Shown here: piece by piece, positions 49,775 through 61,951 of the stretch | Layout of the letters: every line of letters starts with the position of its first letter | Numbering within the stretch: the stretch's first letter is position 1 | Assembly: GCA_003254885.1 (NCBI GenBank) | Contig: QANT01008687.1 | Location: 19,081-83,080, forward strand | Source of the DNA: Purshia tridentata | Lineage: Eukaryota > Streptophyta > Magnoliopsida > Rosales > Rosaceae | Direction of reading: 5' to 3' | Length of the DNA: 64,000 nucleotides | Notes under the pieces: generated by a model | What the model was told of the DNA's origin: nothing | Database searches by the model: none | Seen by the model: only the letters and a program-made list of their open reading frames with translations | Made by a program: the position numbers and the translations under genes

Positions 49775-50185
49775 ATGTCTCTTCCTCCTGAACCGTCACC
49801 TACTTCTCTTTTCTACGGTTCGATTTTTATTTACGGTATAAGCCTGTTGGTAGTCTTGATTATCGTGTTGTTCGCAACCATCTTCAAGACTTTTCTTTCT
49901 CTTCCTCCTTATAATCCCCAAAATTACGACCTCGAAGCACAAACAAATGCTGCAGCGGCAGAAAAAAGAGAAAGATTAAGAGCTGATCATAGGAGGGTGT
50001 TCATGTATGGAGCAGAAAGCTGCAGTCTTAGTGAGTGTGTGATTTGCATGGAGGAGTTTAGAGATGGAGTTTTGTGTGGGTTGCTTTTGAAGTGTAATCA
50101 TACGTTTCATAGAGAATGCATTGATGAATGGCTAAGCCGGGGTACACAGTACTCTTGTCCCCTTTGTCGTGCTCCTGTTTCATAG
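49775..50185 (+). CDS. RING-H2 finger protein, ATL-like E3 ubiquitin ligase
   Basis: Intronless, 136 aa from the preferred start MSLPPEPSPTS (49775). An upstream in-frame ATG at 49736 would add 13 residues and place the start very close to the TATA box. One transmembrane segment (about residues 16-37, IFIYGISLLVVLIIVLFATIF) lies near the N terminus. A basic linker (EKRERLRADHRR) and a C-terminal RING-H2 follow: CVIC, CNHTFH, REC, W in CIDEW, CPLC. Spacing between the sixth and seventh zinc ligands is 12 residues where ATLs usually have 10, and a clear GLD motif is missing, so it is an atypical member. Intronless structure and TM-RING order are typical of the ATL family. The protein is a membrane-bound E3 ligase with unknown targets. 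Confidence 0.88.
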   Translation: MSLPPEPSPTSLFYGSIFIYGISLLVVLIIVLFATIFKTFLSLPPYNPQNYDLEAQTNAAAAEKRERLRADHRRVFMYGAESCSLSECVICMEEFRDGVLCGLLLKCNHTFHRECIDEWLSRGTQYSCPLCRAPVS

Positions 50186-50239
50186 AAGCTAGCTACCTAG
50201 CTAGGGTTTAGTTTCAGTCATATATATATATATATGTAT

Positions 50240-50640
50240 GAAAAATGCTTGGGTCCTCAAGCTTGAGGACCAACCTTGTCCTTAAGCCCGCTAAAAATTA
50301 TAATTCTGCCGTGCCGGTTCAAAATCGGAACCGTTCAATTTTTAGATTACCTAATAAAGATCACCTCTACAAAAAATCAACTCAATCGAAAATTGTTTAA
50401 TTGTACAATTGTTAACGAATAAATATAAGGTCATAGTTAAAAGACCAAACCATGTATTTATTGGTTAACAGTTATACAATCAAATGATTTCCGATTGAGT
50501 TGATTTTTCCCAGAAATAATCTTTATTAGGTGATCTAAAAATTGAACGGTTTTGATCTTGAGCTGGCATGACGGAATTATAATTTTTAGCGGGCTTGAGG
50601 ATAAGGTTGGTCCTCAAGCTTGAGGACCCAAGCATTGTCC
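50240..50640. mobile_element. Foldback MITE, Mutator-like (401 bp), near-complete hairpin
   Basis: Flanked by 9-bp direct repeats TATATGTAT (50231-50239, 50641-50649; caution, the flank is TA-rich). Ends: left GAAAAATGCTTGGGTCC, right complement GGACAATGCTTGGGTCC. The inverted arms run about 130 bp each with high match: CCTCAAGCTTGAGGACCAA, AGCCCGCTAAAAATTATAATT, TTGAACGGTT... against its complement. The inner region is related to the element at 41118. A transcript across it would form a long hairpin. No ORF. Confidence 0.88.
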
Positions 50641-50649
50641 TATATGTAT

Positions 50650-51364
50650 GTATGTATGTTTCAAGGGCAATTTATCTCCATGTTTCCCAACTTAAGATGT
50701 AGAATGGATGCGACTGAGATTTAAAGAATGTATGTACTAAGCCGAATTTTTGTACTGCTTCCATAAATATGTGATCTCTCCAAATTCAGAAAAAATGGAA
50801 ATATATTTACAGCCCAAGTTGAATGAACCACATAAATCTCTAGTGTTCTTAATTCTCTGTTTTTTAATTATGTCTACAATCCATTTTTTTACATTGATGT
50901 ACAATTTTTTGCATTGACAAAAATCAATGACTATTTAGTTTAGAAGTACAAAGTTGCTCATATACGGAAGGAGATTCTAAGAGACGATTAATATATAAAC
51001 ATATTAATTTATATATCAGGCACATCAATGAATTGTAAAAATTTTTTGCTTTCTTTATGAGATTTTCGACCCCAAAACTAATTATCCCTCGTTTGCTTAG
51101 TATGCAAACTAAAAAAATTAATATGTTGTCAACAATTCGATCAAGAAAAAATTTCAATTTTATATTTTGTATTTAATCCAAATTTTTATACAAATAATAC
51201 AATAGAAATATCAATAATCAAACAGCCAAAAGAAGAAACAATTTAGAAGGACAAAAGGAAAATGCTTTTGACGAGCGTATTTCTCACGAATTATAACCGC
51301 GCGTAGATCCCACACCTTTAAAAAAAAAAGGCGGCACCCCAAAAATTTTCAAATCCAGCATCCA
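50650..51364. other. Intergenic
   Basis: AT-rich spacer between the MITE and the kinesin promoter. No gene is recognised. Confidence 0.55.
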
Positions 51365-51403
51365 AACGGTCCGATACTTTAAACTGAAATCATCCCAACC
51401 GTT
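51365..51403 (+). promoter_or_regulatory. Two MSA-type (AACGG) elements in the KIN-12E promoter
   Basis: AACGG at 51365-51369 (CCAAACGGTCC) and its complement CCGTT at 51399-51403 (CCCAACCGTTC), 150-190 bp before the ATG. The mitosis-specific activator core AACGG binds three-repeat MYB factors and drives G2/M expression of plant cytokinesis genes, including phragmoplast kinesins. The position and pairing fit that role. Confidence 0.6.
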
Positions 51404-51553
51404 CATTCAAACCACTGTTCACCGTCCGATCACACAATTCCCCTTCCCTCACTCTCTCCCAAATTCAAATTCACTCTACACCTCTCTCCCGTCTTTGCAT
51501 CTGCCCCAAATCACTCACTCACTCTCACAGAGTCACAGAGCTCGTTCCCGAAA

Positions 51554-54500
51554 ATGGCTTTCATATCGAACACCGCGAGCGCGATCAAGAGCCGGTTCGG
51601 GTTCCACGACCACCACTCCTCCGACTCGGTTCGGAACACTCCGGATCCTCTCAAATCCGCGGCCAAAGAGAACTTCTCGGCCGCTCGGAGCATCCGCGAC
51701 TGGGATGAAGATGACGACGACGTCGGAAATGTCAGTACCAGTACGGCGTCGTCTAGCCACAGCTTCGAGTTTCGTGAAGACCCCTCCTTCTGGAAAGACC
51801 ACAACGTGCAGGTAATGAATTAAAGTGCTTTTGGTGTTTTCCGAAAGTGCTTTTGTTGCTTTTCAAATTCAGATTAATTTGCTTCTGTTGCTAAAGTCTC
51901 CAAGTTGTCAGATGATGTTGAATTTTATATAGTTTAGAAGTTGCTCCGTTTGGTTAGGTCTTCCAATTTTTTATTTTAAGTTGAGGTAGTTGGAGTGAAT
52001 TTTTTGTGTTTTCTGTGAAAATTATGCTTAGGTTATCATTCGGATTCGGCCACTTAGTAGCGCCGAAATATCGATGCAAGGTCATGGTAAATGCGTCCGT
52101 CAAGAGAGCTGTCAGGCGGTGACTTGGACCGGGCACCCCGAGTCCCGATTCACCTTTGACATTGTTGCAGATGAGAATGTTACCCAGGTGAGTTTTATAT
52201 TTGTTTATGTATATTTTGAACTTTTTTTTTCTTTCTTTGATTTGGGAGCATGGTACTCATTTGAGCTTTGTCACATACAGGAGCAACTATTCAAAGTGGC
52301 TGGATTGCCGATGGTGGACAACTGCATTGGAGGATACAACAGTTGCATGTTTGCTTATGGCCAAGTGAGTCTCCAACAACAACTTATTTTTTAAAAATTT
52401 GAATGTCTTTGATGGTAGATTCAATATTTTGAGATTTGAGTTGGGCACGCAAATGTAAGAATAGCTTGATTTGCTTTTGGTTGCTCACATATGACTTGAT
52501 TTTTTCGGTGCAGACTGGAAGTGGAAAAACCCACACAATGCTTGGAGATATTGAGGGTGGCACTAAAAGACACAGTGTCAATTGTGGGATGACACCTAGA
52601 GTCTTCGAATATCTATTCACAAGAATTCAAAAGGTGTGTAACCTCTTCCTCCGGTATTATGAAAATTACTCTACCTGAAACCATTCCTTGTATGATCATT
52701 TGACTCAAGAGGTATTCATGGTCTTTAGAGATTGAATGATCATAATTATAGTAGAACCCAGGGTATTTTTATAGCGTAGGTTTTGATAATGTACAACTTT
52801 ATTATGTACTTTGGAGGCAATATTTGTTTTCAGAAGCATTTTCTGCTTAATGCTTCTTCGGACCTTCTGGTTCACCGGACAAACCTTCAGATTATTTTAT
52901 TAGTTCATGTTTCACCTTTGAGATTAATATTAGTCTCCGTATCAGTGATACATCAAATTAGTCTTAGTTCCAAGCAATTAAATCACCGGATCCACTGTAC
53001 TAAAAAAAACAGTCATCTTCTTGACAGTCTGAGATAATTCTAATTATTAGGTTGGCTATAGTTCTATATTCAAAGCTGAATCTGAATGTCAATTGTGGAT
53101 AGATTTTGTACATGTTTAATATTGCTTGCAAGCTACTGATGCAACCTTTATTGGTTTAATTGTGGCATTTCAGGAAAAAGAGGCTGGTAGAGATGAAAAA
53201 TTGAAGTATATATGTAAATGTTCATTTTTAGAAATATACAATGAACAGATTCTAGATCTTTTGGACCCTTCATCCAACAACTTGCAGGTAAGGATCACTT
53301 ACTATTGAGAGTTTTATTTATAATATTTTTCATTTTAGTTCTGATCACCCAGGTACACCAACCAAAATTGATTTGAATATCGCTGTGTTCTCAAAGATGA
53401 AAGAGCTCTTTATATTTTAAAGATTTTATTTTCTGCTTCTGCACGATTATTAAAAATATAATACAACTTTGATATATACCTATCAGAAGTTTAGCTTACT
53501 CATACATATTTTGGACTGATCCTTTTTTATTTATTTACCTTTTTTTGCTTTCTTACGACTGCTGTGAATATTGTGCATATATTACAGATAAGAGAAGACA
53601 TAAAGAAAGGTGTTTATGTGGAAAATCTCAAGGAGGTTGAAGTTACAAGTGCTCGAGATGTTATCCAACAACTTATTCAAGTATATAAGACCTCTGCTCA
53701 TATGCTTCTTATCACCAACTTTAAATGCTTGTCATGCCCCCTCTAGTTGTGGCTTAATCAAAGCCTTGTATATTTTTGTTACTTAAGTTCAGCCTTAGTT
53801 GATTGTAATTACCATTGAATCAAGGCTAAACCGAAGTAACAAAATATAAATAAGGCTCTGATTAAGGCACAAATAAAGGTTGTAATCATTATGTGAATCT
53901 TAAAGGTTGTATTTCAAATGATAGAAAGTCTGTTTTTATCTCATGCCGACTTTGTGGGCAGTTATTTTTCTCGTTGAAGTTTATTTCAAATTGCTTAACT
54001 ATATAAAGATTTTGCATTTCTTAGCAAACTTTATTATGTCGCAGGGATCAGCTAATAGAAAGGTAGCAGCAACTAATATGAATCGTGCTAGCAGTCGTTC
54101 TCATAGTGTATTTACATGCATCATAGAAAGTAAAGTGAGTAAATTTTTATTTTTATTTTTTAAATTTCCGGAAAAATTTGTAACAAATCTTGTTTTATCT
54201 TCTTTCCTTTTCCAACTGTTTGTAAATTTCAAATTCTAACTGATCATTTGTTATCAGCGGGAATGCCAAGGAGTAACTCACCACCGATTTGCTCGGCTTA
54301 ATCTTGTTGACTTAGCAGGATCTGAAAGGTAAAGTGATGTAAAGAAAAACATGTGGATTTTCAATTTTATTTACAAGAGAAGGGATTGGTAGAAAATTGA
54401 AGGAAGATTAGTGGTTTTTCAATCTCCCTCTATATATTTAGTAGTACAAGGGAAAGGAAGAGGAATTTTGGTAAAATATGGGGCTAAAAAATTTTCTGCT

Positions 54501-57500
54501 GTAAAAGACTAGTTTCTGTTAAGTGCTTGCACTTTCTGAGAGAGATGAAGATTGGGTCTCAGGGAGGGGAAGTATGCTTCACCATTTCTATGGATTGCTC
54601 CTATATCCATAAATAGGAAATATTTCATCTTTATGTTATTTTTCTCCGCTCTCTCAATGAATTCAGTTTGTATTTTATTAATTTTGTCTATGTGTTTATG
54701 ACAGGCAGAAGAGTTCGGGTGCTGAAGGTGAACGTCTAAAGGAAGCTACTAATATTAACAAGTCTCTTTCAACATTGGGGTGTGTTTTCTTTATTATTCA
54801 TCTTAGGTTTGCTTGGTTAAGGACTGAATTAATTTTTTTAATGATGTTGAAGTTAGAGATTAAATAATCATTCATCTTTTTAAATAGGTTGTTTTTTTAT
54901 TTCTATACTTGCAGACTTGTGATTATGAATCTTATAAATATGTCCCATGGGAAGTCACTCCATGTTCCATACCGGGATTCAAAGCTTACATTTTTGCTTC
55001 AGGTAGTTTGTGATATTATTTGGATGCTTTAAAATTCAGTTACAATAATAAAGTGAAGCATCAGTACATGGATATGAGATGTATAGATCTGGGCCTTGTA
55101 AGGTTGAGCTATAGGGAGAGTCCTTTTCAAAAGTTATTTCATATCATTACCATTACAGTTTTTGAAGTAGTTATACATCTATCTGAAAGTGTTCCCACTA
55201 AAGCCCTTGTTGCAGGACAGAAATTAAGGCTAATTGTAAGGAGAATCACACTTTTGTTTTTTATTTTTAATATTAAAGGCTTGAGTCAAGTTGATTTGCT
55301 CTATGAAGTATTAACTAAATATCAGGGCCAAGAGTCTCTTGCTAGCTGTGATAACAGTACAAAGTTTTGTTGATTTGGAAAGTCTGAATTTCCTGTGTAA
55401 TCCTAAGAGTGTGTTATAACGTATATGAAAACTCTGTTGTGTTTTCTTTTCAGGATTCTCTAGGAGGGAATTCAAAGACAATTATAATAGCAAATATTAG
55501 TCCTTCTGTCGGGTCAGTAAATTTCTTTTTTCTTACGCTTCTTACTTATTTTTGCTTTTTGTTTATTCTCATAGACTTTGTTATGTTTTTGGGATAACTT
55601 ATGTTTCACAGTTCCTAGAGGTCACTGAGTTTTAAGTTATCTTGTTTTATGTTCTAATTTCACCTTATAGAGTGACTACCTGAATTTAGAGTTCATACAT
55701 ATATATATATTTTTTTCTTCCATATATTTTATTCTATACTTCATGACAAGCTCAGTTATGTATCTATTTAACATTTTATGTGGGTTTTTGCAGTTGTTCA
55801 TTGGAGACACTGAGCACTTTGAAGTTTGCACAACGTGCTAAATTCCTTAAAAACAATGTATAATATTTTTCTTTTCTGTTTTTGCATGCACATTTTAATG
55901 TATGGTTTTTGCTGCTTTTTCAGATGAAGAAACTAATATATGATATCTACTTTTAGTATATATTAGATGGAAATAATATTAAACACATGACTCTTTTTTA
56001 TATTATTTTTTCATTCACTTTAGTTTACACAGATTATTAAAAGTTTTCAATGGACTGAGTTCTTATGAGACTTCAATGGGGCCAATTTTGACCTTTGAAC
56101 TGTTTTATACAACCTTATTGGTACTAGTAGGACAAAATTCTTATATTAGTTGTTGTGGTATGTTTCTTCAGGCAATTGTGAATGAGGATGCCTCTGGAGA
56201 TGTCATTGCGATGAGGGTGCAAATTCAACAACTCAAGGTATTATGCTTAATCTTCTGTGTGTGTGGAGTACCACACTGCCAGTATTTTTGTAATGAAGAT
56301 CATGTATGTTGACTATTGCCTTTTTGCTAGCTTATATTTCTTGGAAGATGTACAGATAGTCATTATAGATTTGATGGTAATTTTATGTTTATGACTTGAC
56401 AAACACCTTATTAGAAGTCCGACATAAAACTACTGTTCAACATAGTACAATCTCAACGAACTTATATTGAATTCTGCTATCACTGATTATTATATTACTA
56501 CAGAGGTTACTCTTTGGTGCTTTATAGTAAATGTTGATTTTGAATAAAGTAACCAAAAAATTGATTGTAGGACATCCCAAGGAGACATCACTGGAGGCCA
56601 ATCTGTCAGCTTCAGATTTTATTAAATAGAATTGTTTTTTAGATTCAGATTAGACAAACTAATTAGTTCCTTTTCTTTATTACATCACACAATAATTGTG
56701 GCTGATTTCATGTCCTCTAAACAAGCTAATCTAGATGAGCACTTATGTCTAAACAGTGAACATTTTGTAACTTTCTGGTGATTCACATTCTGTCTTATAA
56801 TTATCCTTCATTCATTTTAGAAAGAAGTATCTCGCTTACGAGGACAAGTGAGTGGAGGAATTGAAAATCAGGAAAATGATATTTTGGATGTAAGCTTTCC
56901 AGGATCTCCTGGATCTTTTAAGTGGAATGGACTTAATGGATCATCTAGTCCACTTGCTTTTGGCAAAAGGACATCTCAGGTATGCACCATTGATTCTTAA
57001 TTTGGGAGTTGAGAGTATGTCTGTCTAAATTGTTGGTTACTAATTAAATTTATTCAATTTTCAGAAAAAGGACTATGAAGTTGCCCTTGTTGGGGCTTTC
57101 AGGAGGGAAAAGGATAAAGACATTGCATTGCAGGCATTGGCTGCCGAAAGCCAGGCAGCTATACGGCTGGTATGTATCAAAAAATTGTCTTTTTTTTGTT
57201 ATTATAGCACGACTTTGGTATGTCTTACTTTCAGAGTTATGCATATGTTGTAGATTTCCTTGGTTATCACAAAAATATTTTTTCTATTCATCAAGATATA
57301 TAATTCCAATTCTTTAATAAGTTTTGTTTAGTTTTGCACATTCTAAAATCAATAGTACTTGCTTAAGTTATTAAACGATTTGAAAATTTTCTTGGAAATA
57401 AATCATTGTGTTCGGCTTTATTAGGCCAAACAAAGAGAGGATGAAATACAAGGCCTGAAGATGAGGCTACGATTTCGAGAAGCTGGGATAAAAAGATTGG

Positions 57501-60500
57501 AAGCGGTTGCCTGTGGAAAGATCTCAGCTGAGACGCACTTGCTAAAAGAAAAGGAGGAAAATTTGAAGGAAATTGAGGTCCTACGTGCACAGGTTGATCG
57601 TAACCAAGAAGTGACTAGATTTGCCATGGAAAATTTGCGGCTGAAGGAAGAAATCAGAAGGTGTGTATTTGTTCTTATGCCACTCAAATCCTCTTTTATC
57701 AGAAGATACTAGTTCTTTCAGTTAGTGAGAATCATACGGTTGAGGAACTAGTCATGAACTCATGATACACTGTTTTTAACGGTCTTGCGGTTGACGTATA
57801 AAATCATCAATATGCTTTTTGATTCTACATGCAGAAAACTAAAAGGTTTCAGTTTTAGAAACACTCATTCACTTCCGTCATCCATTTGTCTTTTAAACTA
57901 TAAATGCTATATTCATTTTTGGGTTTTTATTTCATTAATTTTAATTTTAATTTTTTTCATAATTTAAAGAAAATTTGAGATTTTAGGAGACTTAATATTG
58001 CAATTGCTTATTTGCATTTTAAAACACAGGTTGAAATCGTTTTATGAGGAAGGTGAACGAGAGATTATGAATGAACAGATCATGGTGTTACAAAACAAGG
58101 TAAAGAACTTGTGTAATTAAAAAATGTTTGACTTTATAACCACTGCTTCTTTTCCTTTTTTATTGGTCTGAAATATAAATGTGTTTCTTGTGACTAACAT
58201 GCAGTTGCTAGAAGCTCTCGATTGGAAACTTATGCATGAATCAGAGCCCTCCATAGTTCAGGTATTCCATGCATTGTCTTGTATGGTGCAGGTGAATTAT
58301 TTCAAAGAAAGTTATTTTAACATAATTCTTTGTAATGTTTTTAATACAGAATACAAAACCAGATGTGGTGATGGAACTTCAGCATGATGATAATTTGGTG
58401 ATCTCCAATCAGGTAAGCTCCAGACTCGCTATTTGTTTCCAACATTTGCCAATCTCTATTGCTTTGTTACCTTGAGTCAGCTGCCTCTTTGCTTTTTTAC
58501 CTTGCAAATGTTTGATAATTTAATGTCTTTGTCACAACTCACAAGAAATGTTTGGACTAGAAAGTATAGCATGGCGAGCAATGTCTGACATCATATTTTG
58601 ATTATTACTTAAGTTTAATATCTAATCCTCTTGCATTTGCCACATGATATTTGACGAGCATTAAATTAACTTTCAATTGAGATTTATATTTTTTGTAGAA
58701 GTAGCAACGAGTCCTTAGTCTTTAATTTTGGGCTCAGCTTCTTCATTGTTGCTAGCTGCCAGCCCTTTAGTAAAGGCACAATTTACAATTTTACATTTTA
58801 TTGTAAAGGGGGATAGTAACCTCTTCCTCCAATATTATGAAAATTACTCTACCAGAAACCATTCATTGTATGATCATTTGAATACAAGAGGTATTCATGG
58901 TCTTTAGAGATTGAATGATCATAATTATAGTAGAACCCAGGGTATCTTTATAGCGTAGGTTCTGATGATGTAAAGGGGGATAGGTTGTTATCAACTACTA
59001 CAACATATTGAAACTTCTCGCATTTAAATGTTACTTTAAAGCTGCAAGTGTTCTGTGAGTGGATATTTAGCTTAAACCATATTTATTTTCTCATAATCCT
59101 GATGTGTCTTATATAAAAAAGCTTACACCCATCATGTTTTCTGAGCTTTGGGCATGGATTTCAGTGTGATTCAACTTCTTCATCGTTGTTTATTACGAGC
59201 CATAAAGGCATAATTTGCAGTTTTATCCTTTATGGGAAACTAAGGACTAGGTTGTTAGCAACAACTATGCCGTACTGAAATCTTTTAGATAAAAAGTGCT
59301 GGAGTATTACACTAAAACGGCAAATTTTGTGAGCTTCAAGCATGGACTTAAAGTTTACACCTTGTTTGTACTCTGTTCTGCTTGTTTTTAAGCCTCTGTC
59401 CACCTTCATTCCTTTTTTTTTTTTGTCATTACATTTTTTTTTTCTTTTATGTATTGTGCCACAGGAGGAAGCATCACCTTGGCAGTCTTCAATCAAGGAG
59501 GAGAATGAATTTCTTCGTATGCAGGTAAAATATGTAAAAAGTCTTCCATTTCAGTTGAACTTTATTTTCCTTGATAGAAGCGGTTTTCCTATTTGATGTT
59601 AAATTGTTTGTAACACAGGCCATTCAAAACCAATCCGAAATTGATGCACTCCACAAGGAGCTACAACTCTGCCTTGAAGAGAGAGAGAATTTGCAAAGGT
59701 AAAATTCTCAACTCTTCCTGTTTAATGGTTTTGAACTTTATCTTCCCTTTAAAACTCTGAAAGTAATAAAATTGTGAAGTTCAATATAATGTCTCATTAC
59801 ATAAAGTGTAATTCATTTGACTGTCATATATTTCTAGCTCAAGGAGATTGGGATGACTGAGGGTTTCTTTTTTATTTATTTATTAAGGAATAGGGATATC
59901 ATATTTTGTGAAAATTTTGTTCTTTTGTTCTATTTTTCTTTTCTTTTTTTCTTTAATCTATTGAGATGAGGTTTCTGGATTATTATCAGCATCTCAATAT
60001 TACTTACCAATTCTGCAGGAGTTTCAATGATTTGATGATAAAACTTGAAGAAGAGAGATCTTCTAGAGTCATGAAAGAAGACATACATCAAGTTGAGCTT
60101 CCTTCATCATCAGCTGATGTGCCCATTATCAATTTCAATGATCAAATGGAGCTGAAAACAATGGTTGATGCCATTTCTGCTGCAAGTCAAAGAGAAGCTG
60201 AGGCTCATGAGACAGCAATAGTCCTATCTAAAGAGAATGATGAACTGCGGAAGAAACTTAAGGTTCTGATTGAAGATAACAATAAACTCATTGAATTATA
60301 TGAAGGGGCCACTTCAGAGAGTAACTACAGAAATATTAATAAATCTGAGTGTGTTCACAATGGCACCGAAAGTCACAGTAATGGTGGTTTTATCGAACTG
60401 TCCAAAGAAAAGGAGGTTGAGATGAATAAAGTGGTTGAGAGTTTAGAGCATCAACTTATGGAAATGCATGAAGAAAATGACAAACTTTTGGGTTTGTATG

Positions 60501-61951
60501 AAAGAGCCATGCAGGAGAGGGATGAACTGAAAAGAGTGCTTTCTTCTGGTGGACAGAAAAGAGTTGAAGCTAAAGGAGAATTTGATTCCCCAGAGAAATC
60601 TACTTCATGTCAAGGAGCAGTCTCAATGGAGGAATCTGGTTTCTCCGGATTGAATGTGCAAGGTGCACTCAGCCATATATCAGATGAAGTGAAAACGTAT
60701 ACTGAAGAATGTTGCAGCTCAAGATTCAGTGTGCTTGATGGAGTGGGGCCATGTCCTGTTAATACTGAAGTGGATTCAGGAAATGAGGTTGCTGACATGG
60801 AAATGGAGACATCATATCACACTACTGCAAAGCCTTCAGAAGATCTAGATTTGGTCAGAAAGAAACTGGAAAGAGCAGATGAACAACTTTTAGATTCTGC
60901 CAAAACTGTTACTGTATTTGGTTCCCTTGAGAAAGCAGTATTAGAGGTTGGCAAACTCTCAAGAGAAATTGAAGTAATGGAAGGTGAAATTCAGGTCAAG
61001 CAGCAAATTTTTGAATCCTATAAACTACTCTCTATAAAAACAAAAGAAGAAAGGGTTCTAATTGACAAAAAGTTATCAGCTCTCAAATACTCGCTGTCTA
61101 GCTTTTCTTCATCAGTAGTTTACTTTGAACAACGAGAAGCTCGGGCAAGAGCAAGGGTAGTTGCTTCTACATCTTTTATGGACCAAAAGAAAGGAGAGTT
61201 GCTCCGCAAACAAGCACAGAAGGATGAAATAGCTGCTGCTCAGAAGAAACTACAACAATCCAAAATTGAATTAAAGAACAGTCTTGCATGCTTGAAGTCA
61301 AAACTGGAGGAGGAAAATCGAAAACAAGAGAATGAACAGGTTCTCTTTGCGATAGATAATGTTGAGAAGATAGATCCCTCACAGAAAAACTGGCATTTGG
61401 GAGGTAAAGCTACTGAGTTACTGAAGTCTGAGGAAGAGAAAACTAAGCTGCAGGCTGAGATGAAGCTATCTCAAGAAAAGCTTGGAGTAATGAGAAGGGA
61501 GCTTGAGGATTTGAACAGGAAGTCTGGGAAGGTAGAGAGTGAGATGGAAGCTGTTCAGGAGGAGATACAGAAAGGTTTGAGGTCTGTGGAAGAGTTGGAA
61601 CTTGCCCTCCAGGGTGTAATTCAGGAGAAGGAGATGCTATTGGAAGTAAGAGATAATGGAAAGACTGAAATTGAAAGTCTGATCCTTGAGTACCAGCAGC
61701 ATTTTTTTGAAGCCGATCTGAAGGAGGAAGAGACGAAGATTTTGGAGGAGGATTTTCAGATTGAGTTGAGAAAGATGGAAGAGCTGCGTATAGCAAGGGC
61801 TCTAGCGGCTGAGAAGACAACTGAGTTGTTGGACACAAAGTCTGATTCATGTTTGTTATCAGAAAAGATGGAGGAAGAGCTACAAAGTGTTAGGAAATAT
61901 GTTGTGGAGGCAAAGTCATTGCTAGGGGAGGGCAATTCAACTGTCAGTTGA
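51554..61951 (+). CDS. KIN12E: Phragmoplast-type kinesin, KIN-12E-like
   Basis: Plus-end-type microtubule motor of the plant kinesin-12 family. The 22 coding exons total 4101 nt (1366 aa): 51554-51811, 52032-52187, 52281-52364, 52514-52633, 53174-53287, 53588-53680, 54045-54134, 54258-54328, 54705-54779, 54915-55002, 55454-55512, 55794-55857, 56172-56237, 56821-56979, 57065-57169, 57425-57660, 58030-58099, 58205-58261, 58350-58412, 59465-59524, 59619-59698, 60019-61951. A variable N terminus ([17 protein letters not shown]) precedes the motor from residue 87 ([10 protein letters not shown]), with P-loop GQTGSGKT, switch [11 protein letters not shown], switch [11 protein letters not shown] and [22 protein letters not shown] in the neck region. 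A long coiled-coil tail is mostly in the last exon. The MAFIS start and FWKDHNVQ before the motor match KIN-12E better than PAKRP1 or POK. Introns 4 and 19 share a duplicated segment. The gene appears intact. Confidence 0.95.
52638..52793 (+). repeat. Intron 4 copy (donor) of a 152-157 bp intragenic duplication
   Basis: Starts five bases after the exon 4 boundary and runs from TAACCTCTTCCTCC through GGTATTCATGGTCTTTAGAG to TATAGCGTAGG. It matches 58816-58972 with about a dozen differences. It has no flanking direct repeat, so it is taken as the original. Confidence 0.85.
58817..58968 (+). repeat. Intron 19 copy of KIN-12E intron 4 sequence, with 15-bp flanking duplication
   Basis: About 152 bp matching intron 4, flanked by exact 15-bp direct repeats TGTAAAGGGGGATAG (58802-58816 and 58969-58983). 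It sits inside an older local duplicate whose partner (59174-59288) lacks the insert. Confidence 0.88.

Noticed and set aside
58817-58968. Calling the intron 19 insert a SINE
   Set aside because: It lacks polymerase III boxes and a poly-A or other simple tail, and its only seen relative is intron 4 of the same gene.
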